Part shown: piece by piece, positions 1 to 12,880 of the stretch
How positions within the stretch are numbered: position 1 is the first letter of the stretch
How the letters are laid out: each line of letters begins with the position of its first letter
Source of the DNA: Pontederia crassipes
Lineage: Eukaryota; Streptophyta; Magnoliopsida; Commelinales; Pontederiaceae
DNA length: 64,000 bases
Assembly: GCA_030549335.1 (NCBI GenBank)
Contig: CM060183.1
Span: 21,960,552 to 22,024,551, forward strand
Direction of reading: 5' to 3'
The notes under the pieces: generated by a model
What the model was told of the DNA's origin: nothing
Database searches by the model: none
Seen by the model: only the letters and a program-made list of their open reading frames with translations
Program-made: the position numbers and the translations under genes

Positions 1-540
1 AATTCTTTTACAACTTCTTCAAAACACTTGTGTGGTTTAAAAGACTCCATCGTGGAAGACATGGTCAATTGTTCGGTGATCTAGCGATTTGCAGTTTTGC
101 TTGTTGGGAAGATGTATTGACAAGCAACTGACATGTTTCTCCCTGCACGAAATGCTTCCGAGACTCTGAAACCTTGATGGAGATGTTCGCATCGAAGAGC
201 TCATAAACTCATACTTTATGTTCATATTTGCTAACCATGCGGACAGATTACAAGTACTGATAGGGAACCTTTAGCATGTGCATAACTCCATGATCAACAT
301 CTCACTAGTGTCCCCTTCTTCAAACCTTTTGAAGATTGCCTTGCAACTACGTCAGTATGGATCCGCTTCCCTAGGCTTCCATGGGAGCTCTACAATGCCG
401 CCTCGTTAGAGCAAGTTGCTAGGGTCTTTGGCACACCTCTCAAGCTGGACAGCTCACTAGACGCCGATGGCAAGTGTATGAGGGGCCGAATGTGTATCAA
501 ACTTGATCTCACCTAGCCGATCAAGTAGGACATTTTGAAT
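1..540 (+). pseudogene. L1-type LINE ORF1 fragment (DUF4283-like)
   Basis: Fragment of the first ORF of a plant L1 retrotransposon, which encodes a nucleic-acid-binding protein. From about 355 to 510 one frame reads a stretch containing VWIRFPRLPWELYN, followed by a segment ending near PLKLDSS and then by MCIKLDL. This is the typical core of the DUF4283 domain in plant LINE ORF1 proteins. Upstream, the frame is broken by stops and shifts, and a stop follows at about position 516, so it is not functional. The 5' part lies outside the window. Downstream, the element is interrupted by the tandem array that starts at 629, and LINE ORF2 remnants on the same strand resume near 10.26 kb. Whether both belong to one insertion is inferred. 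Confidence 0.6.
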
Positions 541-628
541 CAAACTATTTGATAACTTTAAATATTCCAATTAGTTTCATATGATAATTTACCTATGTGC
601 AATTTTAAATGTGGAATTGTAGGCCATC

Positions 629-2575
629 AAGTTCAATCAACTAGATGTCACAAAAATGGGAGAGAGTCATGCTATTGCTCATCTTCATCTCCACAAATGT
701 TTGAGTGCTCCGTTGTTCATCTTACTCTAAGGAGGTAACTTTAACTCTACGTAGTGATATATTTGCTGGAATTTTCTGAATCACGGATGCATAATTCTCA
801 TTTACAATGTGTGGTAGAAATATTTGTGCTCGTCAAGGGAAATACCATATCATCCGGTGGAAACTTGATTTTCTTTTCCTATGGCACTTCAGTGCCAAGT
901 ATTCTAGTATCTCGCTTCTCACTTCCTATGTACACTCGTACAACGTGTAATCTAAAATGTTATTCATCTAAATTCTTTGATTAGTCCCTTTGTTTTATAT
1001 GAGCCTAACCTATTATTGTCAAGCGAAAATATTTTTTTTGAAATATGCTCCCCATTTTCGTATGCTTAAATGATACATGTATATTTTCTTATTTTTCCTA
1101 TTGTTAAAGAAATGGATTCTAAAGATATTCCACTAATAAACCCTCTACAGATGACTCATACATTTAGTAGTAAAGTTGCCCAATATTATCTCACAGTTGT
1201 TTTGTGTATGATGTTTTTGCTTCCTACGTCAAGTGGCTTTTAAATAACTTTACCTCCTTAATAACTTTTTACTTAAATATGCTCAAATTATACTAGATAT
1301 CCAAACTAGTTGTTAAAACATAGTGTTAACACATGGACTGTGCCTATTTTAAGTCTCTGCACATAATCCTCCACCAAATTGGGGGTATGAACATCATACT
1401 TCAATGATGTCTATACCCCACTAACACATAAAGGAAACTAAAATAGTTTTAAATATAATGTTGATCTTGTCAATGTAAATATCAATTTCAATAATAAAAA
1501 TGTAATGCCTACAAATCTGGTAGGTCTCCTCTTCTTAGTAAAAAAAATAGAGTTTTCAATTTAGAGAAATGTAGCTCAGTGAACTCCTTGTATGGTAATT
1601 AATTTGGTCATCAAACTTTTTCCTTACAAACTTGATAAAATGCAACCTTCTCTCTTTTAAAAAGCATTACCAAACCAAATTGGTTGGCTCAGGTGGATAG
1701 CACGTCCAAGTTCAAGTCAGGAGAGCTAGTACTCTCGGATTGGTTTCTTAGAGTCCCCAATTTGATTAGGTTTTATCTATCATGCGTTCTCTTGAACAAT
1801 GGATTGGCTCTACATAATGGGTTGTTGACCTTGTTTGAAAAAAAAATAGCATTGGAGAGTTGCTCTATTTATTTCTATAAATTCTTAAAATTATCAATGT
1901 TAGGAAGTTCATTCTGCCTCATTCATGAGCTTGTCTAACTTTCGTTGTCTATGTTGGAGTGCACTAAAAATTTGGAATATACATAGACAAAACAATTTTC
2001 AAATGCAAAAGAACTTGATGCATTGTGGTTTATTTATTTTAAGTTAAGGATCCATTGGTTTAATATATGTATTGGGTTACTATCATGCGTCCTTTCTTTT
2101 CTTAGCAGTGACAAAACCATTTCTTTTACAAGGTTGCTACCTAAAACCATTTCTGATAAAAAAGAAAGAGTTAGCTTTCTTCATATTGCTATTCTGCTAC
2201 CTAATTTACTAATGTTCAAGGCAAGCCAATTTAAATCTGCATTCTAAAGCTTATCTCTATCTGGCCACTGATGTGAGAATCAACTGCAAATGTCATATGT
2301 AGTTAAGTGGGTGGGCTTGCCCATCCGACCATTAGTAACATTCTCATGTTATCTTTTATGGCATCTAACCTCGATGCTGAAATTTTATTTTATGGTTTAT
2401 TTTATTTTTTTTTTCATTGTTTGTTTACTTCATGTGAATTTGCTAACTCATTATTTTTTAGTCATTCGTCATCATCTTTTCTAATTAATTAGTTTGACAA
2501 GTTTAGTATGGTTTCATGTAACTAAGTTGTTCTCATTACATCTATAGGCTATAATGCTACCACATTTCCTGCATA
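629..2575. repeat. Array unit 1 (about 1947 bp)
   Basis: First unit, full length. Homology to the other units begins abruptly at the AAGTTCAATCAAC block. The unit holds a short perfect palindrome (TGGCACTTCAGTGCCA, about 880-896) and a hairpin at 1382-1419. Confidence 0.85.
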
Positions 2576-4530
2576 AAGTTCAATCAACCAAATGTCACAA
2601 AAATGAAAGAGAGTCATGATATTGCCCATGTTCATCTCCACAAATGTTTGAGGTGCTCCGTTGTTCATCTTACTTTAAGGAGGTAACTTTAACTCTACGT
2701 AGTGATATATTTTGTTGGCATTTTCTGAATCACGGATGCATGATTTTCATTTACAATGTGTGGTAGAAATATTTGTGCTCGTCAAGGGCAATACCATATC
2801 GTCCAGTGGAAACTTGATTTTCTTTTCCTATGGCACTTCGGTGCCAAGTATTATGTTATCTCATTTTTTACTTCCTATGTACACTCGTACAACGTGTAAT
2901 TTAAAATGTTATTCATTTAAATTCTTTGATTAGCCCTTTTGTTTTATATAAGCCTAACTTATTATTGTCCAGCGAAAATATTCTTTTGAAATATGATCAC
3001 CATTTTTGTATGCTTAAATGATACATGCATATTTTCTTATTTTTCATATTGTTAAAAAAATGGTTTCTAAAGATATTCCACTAATAAACCCTCTACAGAT
3101 GATTGAGACATTTAGTGATAAAGTTGCCCAATATTATCTCTGGTTTTGTCCATGATGTTTTCGCTTCTTACGTCAAGTGGTTTTTAAATAACTTTACTTC
3201 CTTAATAAGCTTTTATGTAAATATGCTCAAATTATATTAGATATCCAAACCTGTCTGCTAGTTGTTAAAACATGGTGTTAACACATGGACTGTACCTATT
3301 TTAAATCTCTGCACATAATCCTCCACCAAATTTGGGGGGGTATGAATATCAGATTTCAATGATGTCTATACCCCACCAACACATAAAGGAAACTAAAAGA
3401 GTTTTAAAAACAATGTTAATCTTGTCAATGTAAATATCAATTTCAATAATAAAAATGTGATGCCTACAAATCTCATAGGACTCTTTTTCTTAGTAAAAAA
3501 GTAGAGTTTTCAATGTAGAGAAACGTAGCTCAGTGAACTTTTTGTATGGTAATTAATTTGTTCATCAAACATTTTTCTTACAAACTTGATAAAATGCAAC
3601 CTTCTCTCTTTTAAAGAGCGTTACCAAACCAAATTGGTTGGCTCAAGTAGATAGCACGTCCAAGTCCAAGTCAGGGGAGCTACTACTCTCATATTGGTTT
3701 CTTGGAGTACCCAATATGAATAGGTTTTATCTATCATGCTTTCTCTTGAACAATGGATTGGCTCTACAAAATGGGTTGTTGGCATTGTCCGAAAAAAAGA
3801 ACATTGGAAACTTGCTCTATTTATTTTTGTAAATTCTTAAAATCATCAATGTCAGAAAGTTCCTTCTGCCTCATTCATGAGCTTGTCTAAGTTTCATTGT
3901 CTATGTTGCAGTGCACTGAAATTTTGGAATATACACAAACAAAATAATTTTCAAATGCAAAAGAACTTGATGCATTGTGGTTTATTTATTTTAAGGTTAA
4001 GGATCCATTGGTTTAACATATGTATTGGGTTACTATCATGCGTCCTCTCTTTTCTTAGGAGTTAACTGACAAAACCATTTCTTTCACAAGGTTACTGCCT
4101 AAAACCATTTCTGGTAAAAAAAAAGAGTTAGCTTTCTTCATGTTGCTACTTTGCTACCTGATTTACTAATGTTCAAGGCAAGTCAATTTAAATATGCATG
4201 CTAAAGCTTTTCTCTATCTGGCAAATTGTAGTTAAATGAGTGGTCTTGACCATCTGATCTCTAATCAAGTTTATATTTAACAGGATCCATTAGTACCATT
4301 TTCATTATATCTTTTATGGCATCTAACCTAAGTGCTGAAATTTTACTTTACGGTTTATTTTATTTTTTTCATTGTTTGTTTACTACATATGAATTTACTA
4401 ACTCGCTATTTTTTAATCATTCATTAGCATCTTTTCTAATTCATTAGTTTGATTAGTTTATTATGGTCTTGTGCAGCTAAGCTATTTTCAATACATCTAT
4501 ATGTTATAATGCTGCCAAATTTCCCGCATA
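2576..4530. repeat. Array unit 2 (about 1955 bp)
   Basis: Second unit, full length and in the same order as unit 1. It carries its own hairpin copy at about 3336-3374. Confidence 0.85.
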
Positions 4531-5862
4531 AAGTTCAAATAACCAGATGTCACAAAAATGGAAGGGAATCATTCTATTGCTCATCTTTATCTCCATGAAT
4601 GTTTCAGGTGTTGCGTTGTTCATCTTACTCTAAGGAGGTAATTTTAACTCTATGTAGTGATATATTTTGCTAACATTTTCTGAATTTCGAATAAAGGAAA
4701 CCAAAAGAGTTTTAAATGCAATGTTGATCTAGTCAATGTAATTATCAATATCATTAATAAAAATGTGATGCCTACAAATTTGGCAGGTCTCCTCTTCTTA
4801 GTAAAAAATAGAGTTTTTAATGTGGAGAAACATAACTCGATGAACTCTTTGTATCGTAATTAAGCTGGTCATCAAATATTTTCCTTGCAAACTTGATAAA
4901 ACACAACCTTCACTCTTTTAAAGATCATTACCAAACCAAATTGGTTGGCTCTGGTGGATAGCACATCCAAGTCCAAGTCAAGGGATCTAGTACTCTCGGA
5001 TTTGTTTCATAGAGTCCCTAATTTGATTTGGTTTTATCTATCCTGCTTTCTCTTGAACAATGGACTGGCTCTACATAATGGGTTGTTGACCTTGTCCGAA
5101 AAAAAGAGCATTGGAAAGTTGTTCTATTTATTTTTGTAAATTCTTAAAATCACCTTGTCAGGTTCTGCCTCATTCATGAGCTTGTCTAACTTTGATTGTC
5201 TATGTTGCATTGCACTGGAAGTCTGGAATATACATAGGTAAAACAATTTTCAAATGCAAGAGAAGTTGATGGATTGTGGTTTATTTATTTTGTTGTTTAG
5301 TATCCATTGGTTTAATATATGTATTGGATTACTATCATGTGTTCTTTCTTTTGTCAAGAGTTAACTGACAAAACCATTTCTTTCACAAAGTTGTTGCCTA
5401 AAATCATTTTTGGTAAAAAAGAAATAGTAAGCTTTCTTCCATGTTGCTACATTGATACCTGATTTACTAATATTCAAGGCAAACCAATTTAAATCTGCAT
5501 GCTAAAGCTTGTTTCTATCTCTATCTGGCCCCTAATGTGGGAATCGACTTTAAATATTGTATGTGGTTAATTGAGTGGTCTTGGTCATACGATATCTAAT
5601 CAAGTTTATATATAACAGGATCCAACAGTACCATATTCATGTTATTTTTATGGCATCTATCATTGGAGAAGAAATTTTACTTTATGGTTTATTTTTTTTT
5701 TCATTATTTGTTTACTACGTGTGAATTTGCTAACTCTCTATTTTTAAGTCATTCATCAGCTTCTTTTCTAAATCATTAGTTTGACAAGTTTATTATGGTT
5801 TCGTGCAGCTAAGTTATTTTCAATACATCTATAGGTTATAATGCTACTACATTTCTCGCATA
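4531..5862. repeat. Array unit 3 (about 1332 bp, internally deleted)
   Basis: Near 4688 the sequence jumps from the 'CTGAATTTCGA' block straight to the 'ATAAAGGAAACCAAAAGAG' block. This removes about 650 bp that the other units keep, including the hairpin. Confidence 0.85.
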
Positions 5863-7681
5863 AAGTTCAATCAACCAGATGTACAAAAATGGGAGAGAAT
5901 CATGCTATAACACATCTTCATCTCCACAAATGTTTCAGGTGCTCCGTTGTTCATCTTATTCCAAGGAGGTAACTTTAACTCTACATAGTGCTATATTTTG
6001 CTGGCATTTTTTGAATCTCATATGCATGTTTCTCATTTGCAATGTGTAGTAGAAATATTTGTGCTCGTCAAGGGCAATACCATATCATCCGGTGGAAACC
6101 TTATGACACTTCAGTGCCAAGTATTCTGGTATCTTGCTTCTCACTTCATATGTACATACAACCTGTAATTTAAAATGTCATTCACTTTAATTAGCCCCTT
6201 TGTTTTATATCAGCCTAACATATGATTGTCTAGTGAAAATATTGTTTTGAAATATGCTCACCATTTTCGTATGCTTAAATGATACATGTATATTTTCTTA
6301 ATTTTCCTATTGTTAAATAAATAGTTCCCAAAGATATTCCACTAATAAATCTTCTAAAGATGATTGAGACATTTAGTGATAAAGTTGCCCAGTATGATCT
6401 CACAGTGGTTTTGTGTATGATGCTTTTGCTTCCTACATCAAGTGGTTTTAAATAACTTTACTTTCTTAATAAGTTTTTAATTAATATGCTCAAATTATAC
6501 TAAATATCCAAACATGCCTGCTAGTTGTTAAAACATGATGTTAACACGTGGACTTTACCTATTTTAAGTCTCTACACATAATCTTCCACCAAATTGGTGG
6601 TATGAACATAAGATAAAAAATGTAGTGCCTACAAATCTGGTAGGTCTCCTCTTCTTAGTAAGAAAAAATAGAGTTTTCAATATAGAGAAACGTAGCTCAA
6701 TGAACTCTTTGTATGGTAATTAAGTTGGTCATCAAACATTTTCCTTACAAACTTGATAAAACGCAACCTTCTCTCTTTTAAAGATCATTACCAAACTAAA
6801 TTGGTTGGCTCAAATGGATAGCACGTCCAAGTCCAAGTCAGGGGAGCTAGTACTCTCGGATTTGTTTCATAGAGTCCCCAATTTGGTTTGATTTTATCTA
6901 TCCTTCTTTCTCTTGAAGTTCTACATATTGGGTTGTCGACCTTGTATGAAAAAAACAAGAGCATTGGAAACTTGCTCTATTTATTTCTGTAAATTCTTAA
7001 AATCTTCAGGAAGTTCTTTCTACCTCATTCATGAGCTTGTCTAACTTTAGTTGTCTATGTCGCAGTGCATTAGAAGTTTGGAATATACATAGCCAAAACA
7101 ATTCTCAAATGCAAAAGAACTTGATGCATTGTGGTTTATTTATTTTATTGTTTAGGATTCACTGGTTTAATATATGTATTGGATTACTATCATGCATTCT
7201 TTTTTTTTTTTCTTTCACAAGGTTGCTGCCTAGAACCATTTCTAGTAAAAAAATAAAAAGTAAGCTTTCTTCCATGTTGCTACATTGCTACGTGATTTGC
7301 TAATGTTCAAGGCAAACTAATTTAAATATGTATGCTAAAGCTTATCTCTATCTCACCACTAATGAGGAAATCTACTGCAAATGTTGTCTGTGGTTAGGTG
7401 AGTGGTCTTGACCATATGATCTCTAATCAAGTTTATATATAATAGGATCCATCATTACTTTATCTTTTATGGCTTCTAACCTTGGTGCTAAAATTTTACT
7501 TTATGGTTTATTTTTTTTGTCAGTGTTTGCTTACTACATGTTAATTTGCTAACTCTCTATTTTTTAGTCATTCATCAACATCTTTTCTAATTCATTAGTT
7601 TAACAAGTTTATTATTATTTCATGCATCTAAAGTGTTTTCAATACATCTCTGGGTTATAATGCTACCACATTTCTCGCATA
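5863..7681. repeat. Array unit 4 (about 1819 bp, deletion in hairpin)
   Basis: Full order is retained, but at about 6611-6616 the hairpin's left arm runs directly into the later 'AAAAAATGTAGTGCC' block. The right arm and about 120 bp are missing. Confidence 0.8.
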
Positions 7682-9510
7682 AAGTTCGATCAACCAGATG
7701 TCACAAATATGGGAGAGAATCATGCTATTAATCATCTTCATCTCCACAAATGTTTCAGGTGCTCCATTTTTCATCTTACTCTAAGGGGGGTAACTTTAAC
7801 TCTACATAGCGATATATTTTGTTGGCATTTTTTGAATCTCGAATGCATGATTCTCATTTTCAATGTGGCTAGAAATATTTGTGCTCGTCAATGGCAATAC
7901 TATATCATCCGGTGGAAACCTTATGGCACTTCAGTGCCAAGTATTCTAGTATCTCGCTTCTCACTTCCTATGTACACTGATACAACATGTAATTTACAAT
8001 GTTATTCATCCAAATTCTTTGTTTAGCCCCTATGTTTTATATGATCCAAAATATTCTTTTGAAATATGCTCCCTATTTTCGTATTCTTAAATTATACATG
8101 TGTATTTTTCTTATTTTTCTTATTTAGTGATAAAGTTGCCCAATAATATCTCACCGTGGTTTTGTGTATGATGTTTTTGTTTCCTATGTCAAGTGGCTTT
8201 TAAATAACTTTACCTTCTTAATAAGTTTTAATGTAAATATGCTCAAATTATACTAGATACCCACACCTACTTGTTAATTGTTAAAACATGGTGTTAACAC
8301 ATGGACTGTACCTATTTTAAGTCTTTGCACATAATTTTCCACCAAATTGGGGGTATGAACATTAGACTTCAATGATGTCTATATCCCACCAATGCATAAG
8401 GAAACTAAAAGAGTTTTAAATATAATGTTGATCTTGTCAATGTAAATATCAATTTAATTAATAAAAATGTGATGCCCACAAATCTGGTAGGTTTCCTCTT
8501 CTTAATAAAAAATAGAGTTTTCAATGTAGAGAAACGTAGCTCAGTGAACTCCTTGTATGATAATTAAGATGGTCATCAAACATTTTCCTTGCAAACTTGA
8601 TAAAACACAACCTTCTCTCTTTTAAAGAGCATTACCAAACCAAATTGGTTGACTCAGATGGATAGCACGTCCAAGTCCAAGTGAGTGAAGCTAGTATTTT
8701 CGGATTCATCTCTTAGAGTCCCCAATTTGATTAGGTTTTATCTATCATGCTTTCTCTTGAACAATGGATTGGCTCTACATAATGGGTTGTTGACCTTGTC
8801 CGAAAGAAAGAGCACTGAAAACTTGCTCTATTTATTTCTTTAAATTGTTAAAATCACCTATGTCAGGAAGTTCCTTCTGCCTCATTCATGAGCTTGTCTA
8901 ACTTCAGTTGTTTATGTTGCAGTGAATATACACATGCAAACCAATTTTCAAATGTAAAAGAACTTGATGCATTGTGGTTTATTTATTTTAATGTTTAGAT
9001 TCAATTGGTTTAATATATGTATTGGGTTACTATCATGGGTTCTTTCTTTTGTCCGGAGTTAAGTGAAAAAACCATTTCTTTCACTAGGTATCTGCCTAGA
9101 ACCATTTTTGGTAAAAATGAAAGAGTTAGCTTTCTTCGATATCGCTACATTGATACCTGATTTTCTAATGTTCAAGGCAAGCCAATTTAAATCAGCATGC
9201 TAAAGCTTGTCTCTATCTGGCCATTAATGTGGGAATCAAATGCAAATGTTTTCTGTAGTTAAGTGAGTGATTTTGGACATCTGATCTCTAATCAAGTTTA
9301 TATATAACAGGATCATCAGTACCATTTTCATGTTATCTTTTATGACATCTAACCTCAGTGCTGAAATTTTACTTTATGGTTTATTTTATTTTTTTTCATT
9401 GTTTGTTTACTACATGTGAATTTGCTAACTCACTATTTTTTAGTCATTCGTCAGCATCTTTTCTAATTCATTAGTTTGACAAGTTTATTATGGTTTCGTG
9501 CAGTTAAGCT
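7682..9510. repeat. Array unit 5 (about 1828 bp)
   Basis: Last unit. It stops after the 'TTTCGTGCAGTTAAGC' block, so the last 60 bp or so found at the other unit junctions are missing. It keeps the hairpin (about 8350-8390). Confidence 0.85.
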
Positions 9511-10260
9511 TCGGACTGCTTCTAATGTTCTACTCTTCGAACCATGGCAGCAATCCTCTTAACGAAGATGCCACATATCGAGTCGCCAATAAGAGCTTGC
9601 GGCGGCGGTAATGACACGTGACTCATACAACAGACGTATGCTATGGCCCCTTTATCTTGTCTGTCAGATCAAGGGCATATTGGGGAGATGGTGCCACCTA
9701 TCTATAATGCCCTTTCAGGAAACCCTAGTCATAAAGTGCTGATCAACGCACCAATGGTTTACATTTGCAACCATTGGGTTAGACCACATGTGTTTCCCAC
9801 TAGCGATCTAATAAGAACTTGCAGGAAATGTCTGATTCATGCTAACGGTATGATCAATTGCACTTCTACCACATTTCATGGGTCTACTCCCCTTCTGTGT
9901 TACTACAAAGATCCCATCCAACGGCTATTTAGAGCTAATGTCTCCATCACCTAGACATCTTGTGCCACGTACCCTCACTCCTCTTAACCTCCACTCATCT
10001 AGAGTTAACCTAGCGTCGACTTCCTCTCCTTCCTCTCTAATTCATCCATCACAAAAACCTTGAGCCTTCTTCTCCAATCACCATGGCCCCTGGCCTACTC
10101 CCCAATCATTTGGGAGTCCTGACCTCCTGGAGTTGGAGGGGACTTGACATCGATAGCCCCCACCACAACAAGAAGATGATGACTCCTTAGGTTTTGAGAT
10201 CGGACTACTTGACAAAGATGTAGTTTCTCAACTTAGATTAGAGCACATCAATCGAAAGAC
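9511..10260 (+). other. Spacer between array and LINE ORF2, with a 103-codon ORF
   Basis: Less AT-rich than the array. It contains an ATG-initiated open frame at 9643-9954 (103 residues, several Cys and His) that I do not recognise. Near 10,081-10,160 another frame reads MAPGLLPNHLGVLTSWSWRG. Its SW.WRGL pattern resembles the start of plant LINE endonuclease domains (SWNCRGLG), so part of this spacer may be a decayed LINE ORF1/endonuclease junction. No gene is claimed. Confidence 0.35.
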
Positions 10261-12880
10261 AATAAACAAGGTAAATATAAAGTTAAATCCATTAGTATTA
10301 TTATTCATTAGCTCATCCATGCCCGGTGGCAAAGCCTTGAAGCTTGATCGGTTTATCCTAGAGCTTTACAAAATAAATATTGGAGCTCGGTTGTTATAAA
10401 TAGGTTCACTGCAACTAACTCCCTTCTGGAGCTTGGGGTAACATGTCGCTTTATACCCAAGGTGAAGAATCCTAAGGTTATGTCTGATTACTTCCCTATT
10501 GCCATGTGCAATATTATTTATTAATTGGTGGCCAAACTGCTAGTTAACCAATCATTTATCTTAACTAATAATATTCAATGTTGATCGATCTGTTCAGGAC
10601 AATATCCTTTTGACACATGAAATTGCTCACTCTCTTTTACAAGACAAATATAAATACCTCATGATAAAGGTTGATATGGCTAAGATGTTTGATTGTGTTT
10701 CATGGGAAGTCAGGCTACGACATTTGATCGTGTCTCATAGGAATCCATATGTCCTGTCATCATTTTCATGAACTTCCTACAAAAAATCATCACTTGGATC
10801 TAACATTGTATCCAATGCCCTAGATTCTATTGTATAATAAATGGTCAAGAATCCACATACTTCTCTAACAAAGCCATAAGACAGGGGGATCATCTATCTC
10901 CCTACTTATTTACCATTGTCACAAATTTTATCATCAATGCTTAGGGGGGCAACATTACATAAGACAATTGTTCCTTTTAAATTGTAATCATTTTAGCTGA
11001 GCCATTTATTTATATGGTTATAACTTTTATTCTTTGCTGCCACGAAAAAAATTGTAGGAACATAGCTCTTATACTATAAAAATATGGCCCACTCACAAAC
11101 CAATGTGGCAATGTTAATAAGAATTAGTCATGGAAGGAAAAATATCATCCCTCGGACACTTGGAATTAAGTAAGGAAGATTCCCATTTCGTTATCTTGAT
11201 ATCCTCATTTCTAACAAGTTTATCCCTTGTTCACAGCAACAAAACCTTTTGGGTAAAGTTATTAATCGTTTGTAGAAGTGAAAAGAAAAACTTTTAAACA
11301 TGGCAAGGAAAATAATATTAATTAAATAAGTGTTGTCTTCTATTCTTATGTATTCAATGCTCACTTGGGGTTGCTTGACTCCCTAGAGAAATTCTTCAGA
11401 TCTTTTTTATGGTCAAATGCTGGTAATAGGAGAAACTTGCATCTGCTAAGCTGGAGTATTGTTCGGCCGGCCATTATAGGTAAGAAAATTTAGGCACTTT
11501 TAAATTATTCTACGGACCTTTTGGTCACGAATAATTACTAGTAAATATGATGAATCACGTTTGTGGCATATTAACCCCTGTAGTAATCCTTCAAAGAGTT
11601 GACGATTAATAGGCAATATGATGAATGAGGTAAAACTACGTTCAGAAAGCACATCGACAATGGTTTGCATATTAACATCCTACATGATCCTTAGATTTTT
11701 AATATGACTCTTGTTGCTATGCCTACATAAATATTCCTCTAGATTCAATGTATGTTACCTACTATCACGTTTTGACAATGTCCTAACTTATGTTGTATTG
11801 TCTATTATTTTGCTCAGCTTCTTTTCTTGCCAAGAATGATAAGTGGATATGAACAGATGATTCTTATGGTGATACTAAAACAAAGTCTATCTATTATTCC
11901 GTTAGCCATCAGCCTAGTCCATCGTCAGTCTATGGATTGCTGGACTGGAAGAAGTTATGATCTCTATGCTCCCCTCCTAAATCAAGCATTTTCTTTGGAA
12001 AATAAAGCACAATAGCATTTCCACTCTTAATGTGATTTCCTCCTTCAACCCAAATATTAGTCATGTCCACCTCTTGTGTGGGGCCTCAATCAAAACCAAT
12101 ATTCATCTTTTTTTAATGCACCGTATCTTTGTAGCTTTGGAACACCCTTCATACTCATCTTCAATATTAATTTTTTATCACGATTCTTGGAAGTAACATG
12201 AGTCCTGTGTGGCTTAGAGAAGGCGACGACCTCGACTCTCTATCCTCCACTTAGTTGAATTCCTTTTGCCTTTTATCTTTGAAGTATCTGAACACATAGA
12301 AATATCAAGACTCCGACGGGTTCTATAGAATAATTAAACCACCACTTGCTTGAGACAATCAACCTCATGATCCCCTTTCGATTAGATGGGAGAGCTCCCC
12401 GCCCCCCTCCCCCACCCCACTCCCTCCTTCGGGTGAAAGTGAACTCGGATGGTTCGTTCTCCAGCGCTGAGGCGTCGAAGGTGGTAGGATTTATTATCCA
12501 CACATCTTATGATTCTCCTTGAAATGGAGACTTCACGCTTATCACTAAAGTTAGGGGAGTCTTTGGAGAGCATACGACGATGCAGAGATCTAGGACTCAC
12601 CCATGTGTGGCTGGAGTGGAGGTTGACTTAAAGACCTTTGTGGCAACAGCTAGATGCCCTTAGAAGCTATGGATGATTATGACTAATTTTTAGCATATCC
12701 CGTCTTAGTTTTTACACTTAAAATGTACTCATTATTTTCGGGATACAAATATAGTGGCTGATGGACCAACTAAGATAGGTCTATTGATAAATTTTGATCT
12801 ATTTTTAGAGGATGATCCGTCTCTCTGCAAGCTATAACACGTTCCTATATTAATAGATAATAGTTCTCCTTTAACAAAAA
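10261..12880 (+). pseudogene. L1-type LINE ORF2 remnant (reverse transcriptase, RNase H)
   Basis: Decayed ORF2 of a plant L1 retrotransposon, on the + strand. Around 10,580-10,715 one frame reads RSVQDNILLTHEIAHSLL followed by KVDMAKMFDCVSWE. This corresponds to the reverse-transcriptase motif usually seen as K.DM.KA.DRV.W. At about 10,870-10,905 the motif RQGDHLSPYLF matches the family's RQGDPLSPYLF. Further on, degenerate pieces correspond to the post-RT region (about 11,150-11,480), then an RNase H-like segment with VKVNSDG (about 12,435) and VADGPTKIG (about 12,755). Stops and frameshifts are frequent throughout. A short duplication of the TTTGATTGTGTTTCAT segment lies at about 10,687 and 10,718. 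Most or all of the endonuclease is missing. Confidence 0.75.

Larger units (their letters stand above)
629..9510. repeat. Tandem array of five units, intact length about 1.8-1.95 kb
   Basis: Head-to-tail array recognised by landmarks recurring in the same order. Examples are the blocks starting TTGGTTGGCTCAGGTGGATA (1681, 3635, 4942, 6800, 8648) and AGGAGGTAACTTTAACTCTA (729, 2678, 4633, 5963, 7788). Unit starts, set at the AAGTTCAATCAAC block, are 629, 2576, 4531, 5863 and 7682. The copies differ by scattered substitutions, by eye roughly 5-12%. No conserved open frame spans a unit, although several segments look like splice acceptors or donors. I do not recognise the unit; it could be a satellite-like expansion of intergenic or intronic DNA. 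The array ends near 9510, about 60 bp short of a full last unit. Confidence 0.9.

Noticed and set aside
754..8026. Repeated 60-100 codon ORFs in the tandem array
   Set aside because: They differ in length and frame between units and are not maintained by purifying selection as far as can be seen.
12273..12600. Minus-strand ORFs with poly-Gly
   Set aside because: They lie opposite the LINE RNase H-like region and contain a C-rich run; no domain.
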